NCBI GenBank assembly: GCA_965276675.1
Contig: OZ255624.1
Span: 434,001 to 498,000 of the forward strand
Reading direction: 5' to 3'
DNA length: 64,000 bases
DNA from: G965276675 sp965276675
GTDB lineage: Bacteria > Acidobacteriota > Terriglobia > Terriglobales > Acidobacteriaceae
The translations under genes and the position numbers were made by a program. The notes beneath the pieces were generated by a model. That model made no database searches. It was given only the letters and a program-made list of their open reading frames with translations, and was not told the origin of the DNA. Positions within the stretch are counted from its first letter, which is position 1; each line of letters begins with the position of its first letter. Shown here one piece after another: positions 45,573 to 54,023 of this stretch.

Positions 45573-45756
45573 ACTTCGGAGTGATAAACGGTGGCAGTGG
45601 CTGCCCGCGTGCGCCCCATGCTTCGGGACAGCGCGGGTGAGCGCACGTAGCTGTCGTGCCATGTTTTTGTGCCAGACTGTTGCCCGTGAGTGCAGCCTTG
45701 GCGCATTGCCGCGATGCGGATGCCTCTGCCGGAATCCACTTTAGAAGGAAGCGCAC

Positions 45757-47316
45757 ATGCCGTTGTGGAACGAGCTAGAAGGAACACGAGTTGCGGGCAA
45801 ATTCCCGCTGAACCGGCTATTGCGGTCGGAGGGACGGAATGCCTGGTTTGAGACCGCGAACGCCGCGGGACTCCCGGCCACACTGAGCCTCTCCGAGTCG
45901 CTCAACGATGAAGACGCGCTGCTGGAGCGCCTGCGCGCTGCCGAGCAGCTGAAGCACCCGAACCTGATCGCGATTACCGAGACTGGGTCGGCTGAGGCCG
46001 AAGATCAGCCGCTGGTCTACGCGCTGATGGAGCCGGTCGAGGAGAGCCTGGCCGACGTGCTGCGGGAGCGCACGCTGACCACCGCGGAGACGCAGGAGAT
46101 TGCCGACAGCCTGCTGCCCGCACTGGAGGCCATTCACGGCGCCGGCCTGGTGCACGGACGCGTGGAGCCGGCGAGCGTGCTGGCAGCCGGGCAGACGGTC
46201 AAGCTGCGGAGCGACTGCCTGCAGAAGACGGACGCGGAGAGCGCGCGGCGGGACGATGTGCGCGGCTTTGCCGCGACGCTCTATCAATCGCTGACGCAGA
46301 AGCGCGCGGTAGCCGGGGTGGATGCGTCGCAATTGCCCGCGCCCTTTGCGAATATCGTGCGCAATGGGCTGGGCGGCCAGTGGACCCTGGCGGATGTGCG
46401 CCGCGCGCTGAAGGGGCCTGCCGTGGAGACGGCGCTGCCGTCGACTGCGCCGCAAAGGCCAGCGTCACCCGCGGCAGGGGTGGTGAGTTCTGTGGCGGCT
46501 GGAGCGGTGGCAGGGGCGGCGGCGCTCCCAGGCAGGCCGGCAGCGGCCGCAACGCCAGCGGCGGGGGTGGGCGGTGTTCATACTTTGCACGCCGGGAACG
46601 CGCCAGCCGGTGCAAAACCAGGGGCTGCAAAACCAGGGGCTGCAAAACCGGGGGGTGCAGAACGGGAGTCCGTCCTGCTGGATGATGAGAAGCCCGCCCG
46701 CACTGGACGGCGGAGGCCCGGGATTACTCTGGCAGCGCTGGTTGTCATGGCGATCCTGATTCTGTTCTTCTGGTGGATCTTTGCGCGCCGGCCCGCCCCG
46801 ACGACCTTGACCGGGCACAGTGCGACGCCCGAGACGAGCCAGAGCCCAGATGCGGCTTCACCGGTTGTAGATGCCCCTTCGCGGGCTGCGGAGCCGCCTT
46901 CACGAGCTGACGTACAGCCGCCTCCGCCAGCGTCGAATGCGCAGCCGGGCGGTACCACTGCGCGCCCGAGCGAAGCTGTGAGCGAATCGATGGGCGCTCC
47001 CGGGGCAATGCCGGCACAGCCGGTGCAGCCTGCTCCCCATAGCACGCGGGGAGCGGCCGGCGTTCCCTCTGGGAGCGACACTGGCTCCTGGCATGTGATT
47101 GCGTTTACCTATAACCATCAGGACCAGGCGCAGCATAAGGTGGACGCCATCGCCGCGCAGCACCCAAACCTCCAGCCGCAGGTCTTCTCGCCCACGGGAC
47201 ACGGGCATTACCTGGTGACGCTCGGAGGTGGCTTGAGCCGGAGCGCTGCCTTTGCGCTACGCAACCGCGCGCGCGCCGAGGGCATGCCGAGCGACGTGTA
47301 CGTGCAGAATTACTAG
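45757..47316 (+). CDS. Transmembrane pseudokinase with C-terminal SPOR domain
   Basis: 519 residues in three parts. Residues ~10-220 look like a bacterial Ser/Thr kinase fold (LRAAEQLKHPNLIAITETG, YALMEPVEESLADVLRE, LLPALEAIHGAGLVHGRVEPASVL), but the catalytic loop reads HGRVEP (133-138) instead of HRDxKP, the glycine loop and the VAIK lysine are not recognisable, and no DFG is found: it should be inactive. Then a Pro/Ala-rich linker with three 15-base tandem repeats (GAKPGAAKPGAAKPG; DNA 46612-46656), one helix (TLAALVVMAILILFFWWIF, ~324-342), a second low-complexity stretch, and a SPOR domain (SWHVIAFTYNHQDQAQHK to DVYVQNY) that binds denuded septal peptidoglycan. Confidence 0.75.
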   Translation: MPLWNELEGTRVAGKFPLNRLLRSEGRNAWFETANAAGLPATLSLSESLNDEDALLERLRAAEQLKHPNLIAITETGSAEAEDQPLVYALMEPVEESLADVLRERTLTTAETQEIADSLLPALEAIHGAGLVHGRVEPASVLAAGQTVKLRSDCLQKTDAESARRDDVRGFAATLYQSLTQKRAVAGVDASQLPAPFANIVRNGLGGQWTLADVRRALKGPAVETALPSTAPQRPASPAAGVVSSVAAGAVAGAAALPGRPAAAATPAAGVGGVHTLHAGNAPAGAKPGAAKPGAAKPGGAERESVLLDDEKPARTGRRRPGITLAALVVMAILILFFWWIFARRPAPTTLTGHSATPETSQSPDAASPVVDAPSRAAEPPSRADVQPPPPASNAQPGGTTARPSEAVSESMGAPGAMPAQPVQPAPHSTRGAAGVPSGSDTGSWHVIAFTYNHQDQAQHKVDAIAAQHPNLQPQVFSPTGHGHYLVTLGGGLSRSAAFALRNRARAEGMPSDVYVQNY

Positions 47317-47473
47317 GGCGGAAAAGAAGCGCGGAGGGCGGGACCACTCCTCCCTTCGACGGGCGCAAGCTCAGAATGGGGCACCTGAAGTAGGGCCTCA
47401 TTGCTTCATAGGGATAGCAATCTAGCGCCGGACATCTGCGCGATGGCACACATGTGGAAAACAGGAGGGCGGA

Positions 47474-48022
47474 TTGGCACTCGAGTTTACAACCAGTTTT
47501 GTTGCGGATGCGATCGCGATTTTTCACTTCTATAAACGGCTGGGCGACGGAGCCATGGCCCAGGCGAAGGATGCCGATCTCTTCACGACGCTCGATCCGG
47601 AGATGAATTCGATTGCGCAGATCGTCAAGCACATGGCGGGGAATATGCGTTCACGTTGGACAGGCTTTCCAGAGGCGGATGGAGAGAAGCCGGACCGCAA
47701 CCGCGATGGGGAGTTTGAAAATCCCCCGGCGACACGCGTCGCCATGCTTGCGCTTTGGAATGAAGGCTGGGATAGCCTATTTCGCGCGCTCGAAACGCTC
47801 GGCGAGGAAGACATGCCGCGCGTGACGACGATTCGCGGGGAGCGCCACTCGGTGATGCAGGCGATCCAACGGCAGGTGGCTCACTACTCCTATCACGTGG
47901 GGCAGATCGTGCTGCTGGCAAAGCATTTTCAAGGGACGAACTGGAAGTCGTTGAGTGTGCCGAGGGGCGGTTCGGCTGGGTTCAACCAGGAAGTAGGGAG
48001 CGGGCTGGCGAGCCAGCGATAG
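47474..48022 (+). CDS. DinB-like DUF1572 protein
   Basis: 182 residues, starting with TTG directly after AGGAGG. Four-helix DinB/YfiT fold: EMNSIAQIVKHMAGNMRSRW supplies the first metal His, and RQVAHYSYHVGQIVLLAKH the C-terminal HxxxH. Such proteins bind a divalent metal and many are thiol-dependent S-transferases; substrate unknown. The C-terminus GTNWKSLSVPRGGSAGFN is typical of the DUF1572 branch. Confidence 0.82.
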   Translation: MALEFTTSFVADAIAIFHFYKRLGDGAMAQAKDADLFTTLDPEMNSIAQIVKHMAGNMRSRWTGFPEADGEKPDRNRDGEFENPPATRVAMLALWNEGWDSLFRALETLGEEDMPRVTTIRGERHSVMQAIQRQVAHYSYHVGQIVLLAKHFQGTNWKSLSVPRGGSAGFNQEVGSGLASQR

Positions 48023-48233
48023 AGGAGCGCTCAGTCTTCCTGCTTTTCATACCTCCGAACCACAAAAGCAAAGCGTTCTAAATCGTTGCGTGATCGAAGC
48101 CGTTTCACTGTGAATGAGTTACGGACGGGTTAAACCCCGTCCCCTTTCAAAACAGTGATTTGCAGCACCTTGGATGGGCATCTGGAAGACCGCCTCATTG
48201 CTTCAGCGGGAACGGGCCAGTAGACTTTCGGTT

Positions 48234-49277
48234 GTGAAGCGGAGTGCATTTCCTGAGAGCGATCCGGAGCGGCTGGTCTCTGCGGCTCGCGGCGAAGAGG
48301 ATAGCCCGTTTGAGCTGAAGCTCCGCCCCAAGTGGCTCGGGGAGTTTATCGGCCAGACCAAGGCAAAAGAACAGCTGGCGATCGCGCTCGAAGCGGCGAA
48401 GTCACGCGGGGAGGCCCTGGACCATGTGTTGCTCTTTGGGCCGCCGGGGCTGGGTAAGACCACGCTTGCGTCCATCATTGCCAATGAGCTGGATGTCGGC
48501 TTTCAGCAGACCTCCGGGCCGGCGCTGCAGATCCAGGGTGACCTGACGGCAATCCTGACCAACTTGCGCGAGCGGCAGGTGCTGTTTCTCGATGAAATTC
48601 ACCGGCTGCAACCGGTGCTGGAAGAGAAGCTCTACACAGCGCTTGAGGATTATAAGCTGGACATCATCATCGGGCAGGGTCCGGCGGCACGCACGCATGT
48701 GATGGACATCAAGCCTTTCACCTTTGTCGCGGCGACCACGCGGCCAGGTTTGCTTTCGTCACCGCTACGGTCACGTTTTGGCATACTGTTGCGGCTGGAG
48801 TTCTATACCGACGAGGAGCTGCGCTTTGTGGTCTCGCGCTCGGCCGAGGTGCTGAACGTGCCGATCGATGCCGACGGCGCCTCGGAGATCGCGCTGCGCT
48901 CGCGAGGCACGCCGCGCATTGCCAATCGCCTGCTGCGGCGGGTGCGGGACTACGCGCAGGTGCGTGGGTCGGGGCGCATCGATCGGGAGACGGCGCAGGC
49001 CGCGCTGAAGCTGCTGGAGGTGGACGCGCACGGCTTCGACGAGCTGGACCGGCGGCTGCTGCTGACGATCATCGAGAAGTACGACGGCGGCCCGGTGGGC
49101 CTGAACACGCTGGCGGCGACACTGGCCGAGGAAGAGGACGCGCTGGAGGAGGTCTACGAGCCATTCCTGATCCAGATCGGCTTTCTGGACCGCACGCCGC
49201 GCGGCCGCGTGGCCACACGGCTGGCGTACGAGCACTTCAACCTGCCGGTGCCGCGCAAGGCCGGGCTGCTATTTTGA
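48234..49277 (+). CDS. ruvB: Holliday junction branch migration ATPase RuvB
   Basis: 347 residues from GTG 48234. AAA+ motor: LRPKWLGEFIGQ, Walker A LLFGPPGLGKTTLASIIANEL, Walker B VLFLDEIHRLQPVLEEKLYTALED, sensor ATTRPGLLSSPLRSRFG, and C-terminal winged helix ending PRGRVATRLAYEHFNLPVP. An ATG at 48174 would add 20 residues, but that stretch (48174-48205) resembles intergenic sequence at 47376-47408 (14 identical bases GCCTCATTGCTTCA), so it is unlikely to be coding; neither start has a clear ribosome-binding site. ruvA and ruvC are not adjacent. Confidence 0.95.
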   Translation: MKRSAFPESDPERLVSAARGEEDSPFELKLRPKWLGEFIGQTKAKEQLAIALEAAKSRGEALDHVLLFGPPGLGKTTLASIIANELDVGFQQTSGPALQIQGDLTAILTNLRERQVLFLDEIHRLQPVLEEKLYTALEDYKLDIIIGQGPAARTHVMDIKPFTFVAATTRPGLLSSPLRSRFGILLRLEFYTDEELRFVVSRSAEVLNVPIDADGASEIALRSRGTPRIANRLLRRVRDYAQVRGSGRIDRETAQAALKLLEVDAHGFDELDRRLLLTIIEKYDGGPVGLNTLAATLAEEEDALEEVYEPFLIQIGFLDRTPRGRVATRLAYEHFNLPVPRKAGLLF

Positions 49278-49307
49278 GGGTAATCTGTAGCGTAAGAGAG
49301 GAAGATT

Positions 49308-49559
49308 ATGGAACTCGATCTCGCACAACAACGGCAACAGGCGCACTCCCTGCTCGATGTTCTAACGGAGGAAAAGCTCTCCGCTGTGCGCAACCTTCTC
49401 GAGATCTTGGTCGAGCCGCTTTCCCGCTCTCTGGCTACCGCTCCCGTCGAAGAGGAAGAACTTACGCCTGAAACTGCCGAAGCGCTGGACCGATCCCGCG
49501 CTTCGCTTGCCCGAGGCGAAGGTATCCACGAAGAGGAGATTCTTCGCGAGTGGAAGTGA
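49308..49559 (+). CDS. Orphan antitoxin-like small protein
   Basis: 83 residues. Ribosome-binding site AGAGGAAG precedes the ATG. A helical N-terminus (LAQQRQQAHSLLDVLTEEKLSAVRNLLEIL) and the C-terminal ALDRSRASLARGEGIHEEEILREW resemble antitoxins found with RelE/ParE toxins. No toxin gene follows within the next 100 bases, so it would be solitary. Starts 30 bases after ruvB. Assignment tentative. Confidence 0.6.
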   Translation: MELDLAQQRQQAHSLLDVLTEEKLSAVRNLLEILVEPLSRSLATAPVEEEELTPETAEALDRSRASLARGEGIHEEEILREWK

Positions 49560-49661
49560 CAGCGTAACTCTGGCAACTTCACGACGTCTTATGCTTTTTG
49601 ACAGGCGTGCTTCGTCGGCGGAGACTTGATTGGTACTAGAAAGATAAGGAGGCTTGAAGCG

Positions 49662-50219
49662 ATGTTACGAGTCAAGATGATGAAGGGTTTTGCTGCGATA
49701 GGTATGGTGGCGATGCTGCCAGTAGCGTCCGCGCAGATGAGTGGTATGGGCGGAGCGGGCGGAAAGCCGCTGCCAAGCCCACCAGCCAAGGCTGAGGTCT
49801 CGCTGGGCGGCAAAGATGTCAGCATCGTTTACAACACACCGTCGATGCGCGGACGCAAGATCATGGGCGGCCTGGTGCCATACGGCAAGGTGTGGCGGAC
49901 GGGCGCGAATCCGGCGACCACGCTGAAGACGGCGGCAAACCTCAAAATTGGCACCGCGACGGTGCCGGCCGGCACATACACGCTCTACACGCTTCCCTCG
50001 GCGGGCACCTGGAAGCTGATCATCAACAAGCAGACCGGGCAGTGGGGCACGGACTACGACGAGAAGCAGGACCTGGCGCGGGTCGACATGAAGAAGAGCG
50101 CCCTGCCCTCGCCGCAGGAGAAGATGAGCATCAGCTTTGAGAACACGCACGGCAACAGCACCGACCTGCACGTGAAGTGGGAGACGACGGATGTGTCTGT
50201 CCCGGTTACAGCGCAGTAG
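49662..50219 (+). CDS. Exported DUF2911 protein
   Basis: 185 residues from ATG 49662 with AAGGAGG nine bases upstream. Signal peptide MKGFAAIGMVAMLPVASAQ; mature part contains VSIVYNTPSMRGRKIMGGLVPYGKVWRTGANPATTLKT, the DUF2911 core, then TWKLIINKQTGQWGTDYDEKQDLARV. Common in Bacteroidota and Acidobacteriota; periplasmic or surface, function unknown. Closed by the terminator at 50287-50313. Confidence 0.85.
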   Translation: MLRVKMMKGFAAIGMVAMLPVASAQMSGMGGAGGKPLPSPPAKAEVSLGGKDVSIVYNTPSMRGRKIMGGLVPYGKVWRTGANPATTLKTAANLKIGTATVPAGTYTLYTLPSAGTWKLIINKQTGQWGTDYDEKQDLARVDMKKSALPSPQEKMSISFENTHGNSTDLHVKWETTDVSVPVTAQ

Positions 50220-50286
50220 GCCGGTGGTGGCGCAGTAAGCCGCAGTTCTGACGCCCATGCACCTCCGGTGCATCTAGCAATAAGGG

Positions 50287-50313
50287 AGCCGCAAGTGATT
50301 GCGGCTTTCGTTT
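50287..50313 (+). terminator. Rho-independent terminator after the DUF2911 gene
   Basis: Stem AGCCGCAA / TTGCGGCT, GTGA loop, followed by TTCGTTT. It lies between the DUF2911 gene and the ATP-grasp gene, which also argues that the latter starts at 50364 and not earlier in its open frame. Confidence 0.75.
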
Positions 50314-50363
50314 CGCGCCGGACTCTGCCAGTGGCGTGGCCTCGCTCAAGAAAGGATCTTCTG

Positions 50364-51437
50364 ATGTCTCCCCAATCCGCGTCGTCCGCACTACCGCTTG
50401 CTATTTACTACGAGCAGCCGAACTGGTTTAAGCCGCTCTTTGCCGAGCTGGATCGTCGCGGGACGCCGTATGTGAAGCTTAATGCGGTCGATCACTCCTA
50501 TGGCCCGGAAGATCATCCGGAGCGGCAGTATGCGCTGGTCTTTAATCGTATGAGCCCGTCGGCGTGGAACCGCGAGCACGGCGACACTATTTTCTACACC
50601 CTGGGTTTTCTGGACCATCTCCACCGCGCGGGCGTGCGTGTGATCAATGGGCAGAAGGCGTTCCGCACCGAGCTCTCGAAGGCGGCGCAGCTTTCGTTGC
50701 TGGAGCAGCTCGGCCTGCCCTATCCGAAGTCGCGCGTGATCCATCGCGCAGCGCAAGCGGTGCCGGCGACCGAGGGCCTGCGCTGGCCGGTGGTGGTGAA
50801 GCCTAATATCGGCGGCAGCGGCTCTGGCGTGAAGCGCTTCGATTCTCTGGACGAGCTGACGCGGGCTGCAGGCGAGACGGATGGCCTGACTTTTGGCATG
50901 GACTCGACGGCGCTGGTGCAGGAGTTCATTCCGGCGCGCGATGCACACATCGTTCGCGTGGAGGTGCTGAACGGCAAATATCTCTATGCCATCAAGGTGC
51001 ACATTACCGGTGAGACTTTCGATCTGTGTCCAGCCGACATCTGCCGCACCACAACCGGCGTCGAGCTGAACCGCGCTGCATGCGCCATCGATGCGCCGAA
51101 GAGCGGCATCAGTGTCGAGGGTTACCAGCCACCGCCCGAGGTGATCGCGGATGTCGAGCTCATCATGCAACACGCTGGCATCGAGATCGGCGGCGTGGAG
51201 TACATTACGGACGATCGCGATGGACAGCGGCTCTACTACGACATCAATGCGCTCTCGAACTTCGTCGCCGACGGCAAGAACGTGATTGGCTTCGACCCAT
51301 TTGCCAAGCTGGTGGACTGGCTGGAGGCCGAGGCGCGGAACGCGGGACTGCCACTCCACGGTTTATTGCTACGTGATGAGGGCCGCGCGGGCGCCGAGCT
51401 CGCCGAAACCGCTGAAGCAGTCCACGGATTAAGGTAA
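50364..51437 (+). CDS. ATP-grasp ligase of unknown substrate
   Basis: 357 residues from the ATG at 50364 (AAAGGAT upstream). ATP-grasp fold: N-terminal PreATP part (AIYYEQPNWFKPLFAELDRRGTPYVKLN), then WPVVVKPNIGGSGSGVKRF, VQEFIPARDAHIVRVEVLNGKYLYA and the metal-binding GGVEYITDDRDGQRLYYDINALSNF. This is the RimK/DdlA-like type that forms amide bonds between a carboxylate and an amine. A flavin-dependent monooxygenase gene follows after 17 bases. Product unknown. Confidence 0.85.
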   Translation: MSPQSASSALPLAIYYEQPNWFKPLFAELDRRGTPYVKLNAVDHSYGPEDHPERQYALVFNRMSPSAWNREHGDTIFYTLGFLDHLHRAGVRVINGQKAFRTELSKAAQLSLLEQLGLPYPKSRVIHRAAQAVPATEGLRWPVVVKPNIGGSGSGVKRFDSLDELTRAAGETDGLTFGMDSTALVQEFIPARDAHIVRVEVLNGKYLYAIKVHITGETFDLCPADICRTTTGVELNRAACAIDAPKSGISVEGYQPPPEVIADVELIMQHAGIEIGGVEYITDDRDGQRLYYDINALSNFVADGKNVIGFDPFAKLVDWLEAEARNAGLPLHGLLLRDEGRAGAELAETAEAVHGLR

Positions 51438-51454
51438 GGGGCCGAGGTACATCG

Positions 51455-52486
51455 ATGCGCTATGGATTCTGGATGCCCGTTTTTGGCGGCTGGCTTCGCA
51501 ACGTCGAAGACGAAGGAATGCCGACGAGCTGGGAGTATGTGCGCGGGCTGGCGCAGGAGGCCGAACGGCTTGGGTATGATCTTTCGCTGATTGCCGAGTT
51601 GAACCTCAACGACATCAAGGGCGTGGAAGCGCCGTCACTCGATGCTTGGTCGACGGCCGCCGCATTGGCCGCCGTGACCGACCGGCTGGAGCTGATGGTC
51701 GCGGTGCGGCCGACCTTTCACAATCCGGCGCTGCTGGCCAAGCAGGCGGCCAACATCGATGGGATTGCCAAAGGCCGGTTGACGCTGAATGTGGTCTCCA
51801 GCTGGTGGGCCGACGAAGCTACGAAGTATGGCGTGAAGTTTGATGCGCACGACGATCGCTACGCTCGCACCTCCGAGTGGCTGGACGTGGTGAATGGCTG
51901 CTGGAGCGAGCAGCACTTTAGCTACAGTGGCAGTTACTATAAGGTGGACGACAACATACTTTCGCCTAAGCCTGTCCGCCAACCGCGGCCCACGCTCTAC
52001 GCTGGCGGCGAAAGCGAGACGGCAAAGAACCTGATCGCGTCCAAGTGCGACGCCTACCTGATGCATGGCGACCCGCCGGAGATTGTGGGCCGCAAGATCG
52101 CCGATATGCGCGAGCGCCGCGAGCGCTTCGGGCTCCCGCCGATGGTGTACGGCGTGGCGGGTTACTCGGTCGTGAGGGATTCAGAGGCGGAGGCACAAGC
52201 CGAGGTCGCGCGGATTACGGACGTACAGCAGTCGGCACGCGGCTACCAGAACTACCAGCAGTGGGTGACGGGCTCAAGCCTGGAGCAGAAGATCTCGCTT
52301 GAGGACTATTCCGTCTCCAACCGCGGCCTTCGCAGTGGGCTGGTCGGCACGCCGGAGCAGGTTTCAGAGCGGCTGGAGGAGTTAGAAGCCGTCGGCGTCG
52401 ATCTGGTGCTGCTGCAGTCCAGCCCGCAGCGCGAAGAGATGGCACGGTTTGCCGAGCAGGTCATGCGGAAGACGGCTGATGTTTAA
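51455..52486 (+). CDS. LLM-class flavin-dependent monooxygenase
   Basis: 343 residues, luciferase-like TIM barrel: RYGFWMPVFGGWLRN, LMVAVRPTFHNPALLAKQAANIDGIAKGRLTLNVVSSWW, PTLYAGGESETAKNL and LVGTPEQVSERLEELEAVGVDLVLLQ. Closest in appearance to SsuD/SfnG-type alkanesulfonate or sulfone monooxygenases, which use FMNH2. Paired with the ATP-grasp gene, no sulfonate transporter or flavin reductase next to it, so a biosynthetic rather than sulfur-scavenging role is possible. Confidence 0.85.
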   Translation: MRYGFWMPVFGGWLRNVEDEGMPTSWEYVRGLAQEAERLGYDLSLIAELNLNDIKGVEAPSLDAWSTAAALAAVTDRLELMVAVRPTFHNPALLAKQAANIDGIAKGRLTLNVVSSWWADEATKYGVKFDAHDDRYARTSEWLDVVNGCWSEQHFSYSGSYYKVDDNILSPKPVRQPRPTLYAGGESETAKNLIASKCDAYLMHGDPPEIVGRKIADMRERRERFGLPPMVYGVAGYSVVRDSEAEAQAEVARITDVQQSARGYQNYQQWVTGSSLEQKISLEDYSVSNRGLRSGLVGTPEQVSERLEELEAVGVDLVLLQSSPQREEMARFAEQVMRKTADV

Positions 52487-52572
52487 AGAATGGGAGTGGC
52501 TTAATGGCATCTCTTCGGCTGTGCTCAGGTGGGGTGTGGTGACCGAAAATCAAAATCTCCCTCTGGCTGATC

Positions 52573-52578
52573 TATAAT
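52573..52578 (+). promoter_or_regulatory. Perfect -10 hexamer upstream of the SLATT-like gene
   Basis: TATAAT, an exact -10 box in a GC-rich genome, 26 bases before the ATG at 52604. No good -35 box at standard spacing. A five-codon frame (ATGAGTAGCGAATGTTGA, from 52593) overlaps the start of the real gene and could couple translation, but this may be chance. Confidence 0.45.
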
Positions 52579-52603
52579 TTCGGAAAGCAGTTATGAGTAG
52601 CGA

Positions 52604-53083
52604 ATGTTGACAGAGAACCAAATCACGAATATCTGGGAGAGACAGCTTTCCGCCGAAACTCGGTCGCTCTACTTTGGCGACCTGGCTAACGTGTATAGCC
52701 GACGCAAGCAGGCGATTACTGGCTTGACGTTCTTTCTGGCCTCTGGCGCTGCTGCTACGCTTATTGCGAAGTTTCCCGTGTGGCTGCCGACGGTACTCTC
52801 GCTTATTGCGGCCGTCATCATGGCATATGCCGTGGCCGTTAATCTGGACGCTACGATTAGAACGATGGCGAAACTCCACTACTTGTGGGACCAGATCGGC
52901 ACTGATTACTCTCGTCTATGGAACAACATTTATGACGACGACGCCTTAAGGGAATACGAAGACCTGATCCGAAGAGAAAGAGATTTGTCGGAGTTAGCAA
53001 CGACGGACGCTCCAAATGATCAAAAGCGCATGGGCAGGTGGCAGGAACAAGTGTTCCAGCAGCACGACCTTGCGGGCGCATGA
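52604..53083 (+). CDS. Two-helix membrane protein, SLATT-like
   Basis: 159 residues. N-terminal amphipathic stretch (IWERQLSAETRSLYFGDLANVYSRRKQAITG), two adjacent transmembrane helices (LTFFLASGAAATLIA and LPTVLSLIAAVIMAYAVAVNL) and a long charged cytosolic helix (AKLHYLWDQIGTDYSRLWNNIYDDDALREYEDLIRRERDL). This arrangement fits SLATT-type proteins (2TM domains linked to nucleotide-second-messenger conflict systems), though no SMODS or SLOG gene is present here. The stop codon overlaps the start of a short proline-rich ORF. Base composition is more AT-rich than neighbours, consistent with transfer. Confidence 0.65.
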   Translation: MLTENQITNIWERQLSAETRSLYFGDLANVYSRRKQAITGLTFFLASGAAATLIAKFPVWLPTVLSLIAAVIMAYAVAVNLDATIRTMAKLHYLWDQIGTDYSRLWNNIYDDDALREYEDLIRRERDLSELATTDAPNDQKRMGRWQEQVFQQHDLAGA

Positions 53084-53187
53084 GTCGGATAGACGAGACC
53101 CGAAGTGGCTGGCCTCCCATGCCCAAGCGTATTCCGCCGCCGCCACCGCCCAGACCCTCTTCTCCGCCAAAGCCCCCTGCGTCCTAG
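53080..53187 (+). CDS. Proline-rich 35-residue ORF coupled to the SLATT-like gene
   Basis: Begins in a four-base ATGA overlap with the gene before it and ends at TAG 53185-53187. Product: MSRIDETRSGWPPMPKRI, then six prolines and PRPSSPPKPPAS. Basic and proline-rich, no hydrophobic part. The overlap and the biased composition suggest a real, co-translated partner that binds or signals through a polyproline segment. No family known to me. Confidence 0.5.
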   Translation: MSRIDETRSGWPPMPKRIPPPPPPRPSSPPKPPAS

Positions 53188-53226
53188 ATGCTAATGCGTG
53201 CTATCTCGCGATGAAGAGCTATAAGA

Positions 53227-53976
53227 CTAACGCCCTTGGCCAAGCCGCAAGGCCAGGCGATCGGGCAGATTGGCTTCGTAGATGAGTCGCTGCGCTAGCT
53301 GTACATCATAAGGCACGCGGAAGAATGTAACCGTGACTGCAACATCGTCGTAGATGGCAAAGGCCGACCGCCAGTCCCCATCGCGCGGCTGGCCGACGGA
53401 GCCGGGATTGATCAGATAGCGCGCACCGCTGCGCAGTGGCAGCTCGTATTCTTCTGCTTCGTTGATGGCCGCGTAATCCGGCGTGAACTGGTACCAATCT
53501 TCTCCATTCGTGGCAAAGCCGCCCTGGACGTGTGTGTGTCCGAAGAAATGAAGGTGACCACCGCCCACATAGAGCGGCTCAATCGCGTCGCGGGTGGAGA
53601 GCAGGTATTCGTCCTCATCGGCGGCAGAGCCGTGCACGCAAATCACGCCCTCGCCGACGCGCCGAGGGCCCTGGGGAAGCTGACGAAGCCACTCGAGGTT
53701 GTCTTCCGTAAGCGCCCTGCGGGTCCACTGCGCGGCTTGCGCGGCAACCGCGTTGAAGTCTTCAAGCGAGCTCAAGCCGCTGCAGGCGCGATCATGATTG
53801 CCGCGCACAAAGACGTGGCCGAGCACGCTGACGCGGTCGATGACCGGGTTAGGCGACGCACCGTAGCCGACGATGTCACCCAGATTCCAAACCGTGTCAT
53901 GCGCGGGAGCCGCGGCCAGGACGGCTTCGAGCGCTGGCAGGTTGGCGTGGATGTCGGAGAGGATCAGCGCGCGCAT
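53227..53976 (-). CDS. Calcineurin-like metallophosphoesterase (YfcE/DR1281-like)
   Basis: 249 residues with the complete metal site: LSDIHANLPALEAVL (DxH), VWNLGDIVGYG (GDxxG), VFVRGNHDRACSG (GNHD), CVHGSAADED and FFGHTHVQGGF (GHTH), then YLINPGSVGQPRDGDWRSAF. Cytosolic phosphodiesterase of unknown natural substrate. Stands alone. Confidence 0.92.
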   Translation of the reverse strand: MRALILSDIHANLPALEAVLAAAPAHDTVWNLGDIVGYGASPNPVIDRVSVLGHVFVRGNHDRACSGLSSLEDFNAVAAQAAQWTRRALTEDNLEWLRQLPQGPRRVGEGVICVHGSAADEDEYLLSTRDAIEPLYVGGGHLHFFGHTHVQGGFATNGEDWYQFTPDYAAINEAEEYELPLRSGARYLINPGSVGQPRDGDWRSAFAIYDDVAVTVTFFRVPYDVQLAQRLIYEANLPDRLALRLGQGR

Positions 53977-54023
53977 GGACCATTTCCAGGGTAAGTGTAG
54001 ACCGGAGAACAGAGGTGAACGTG

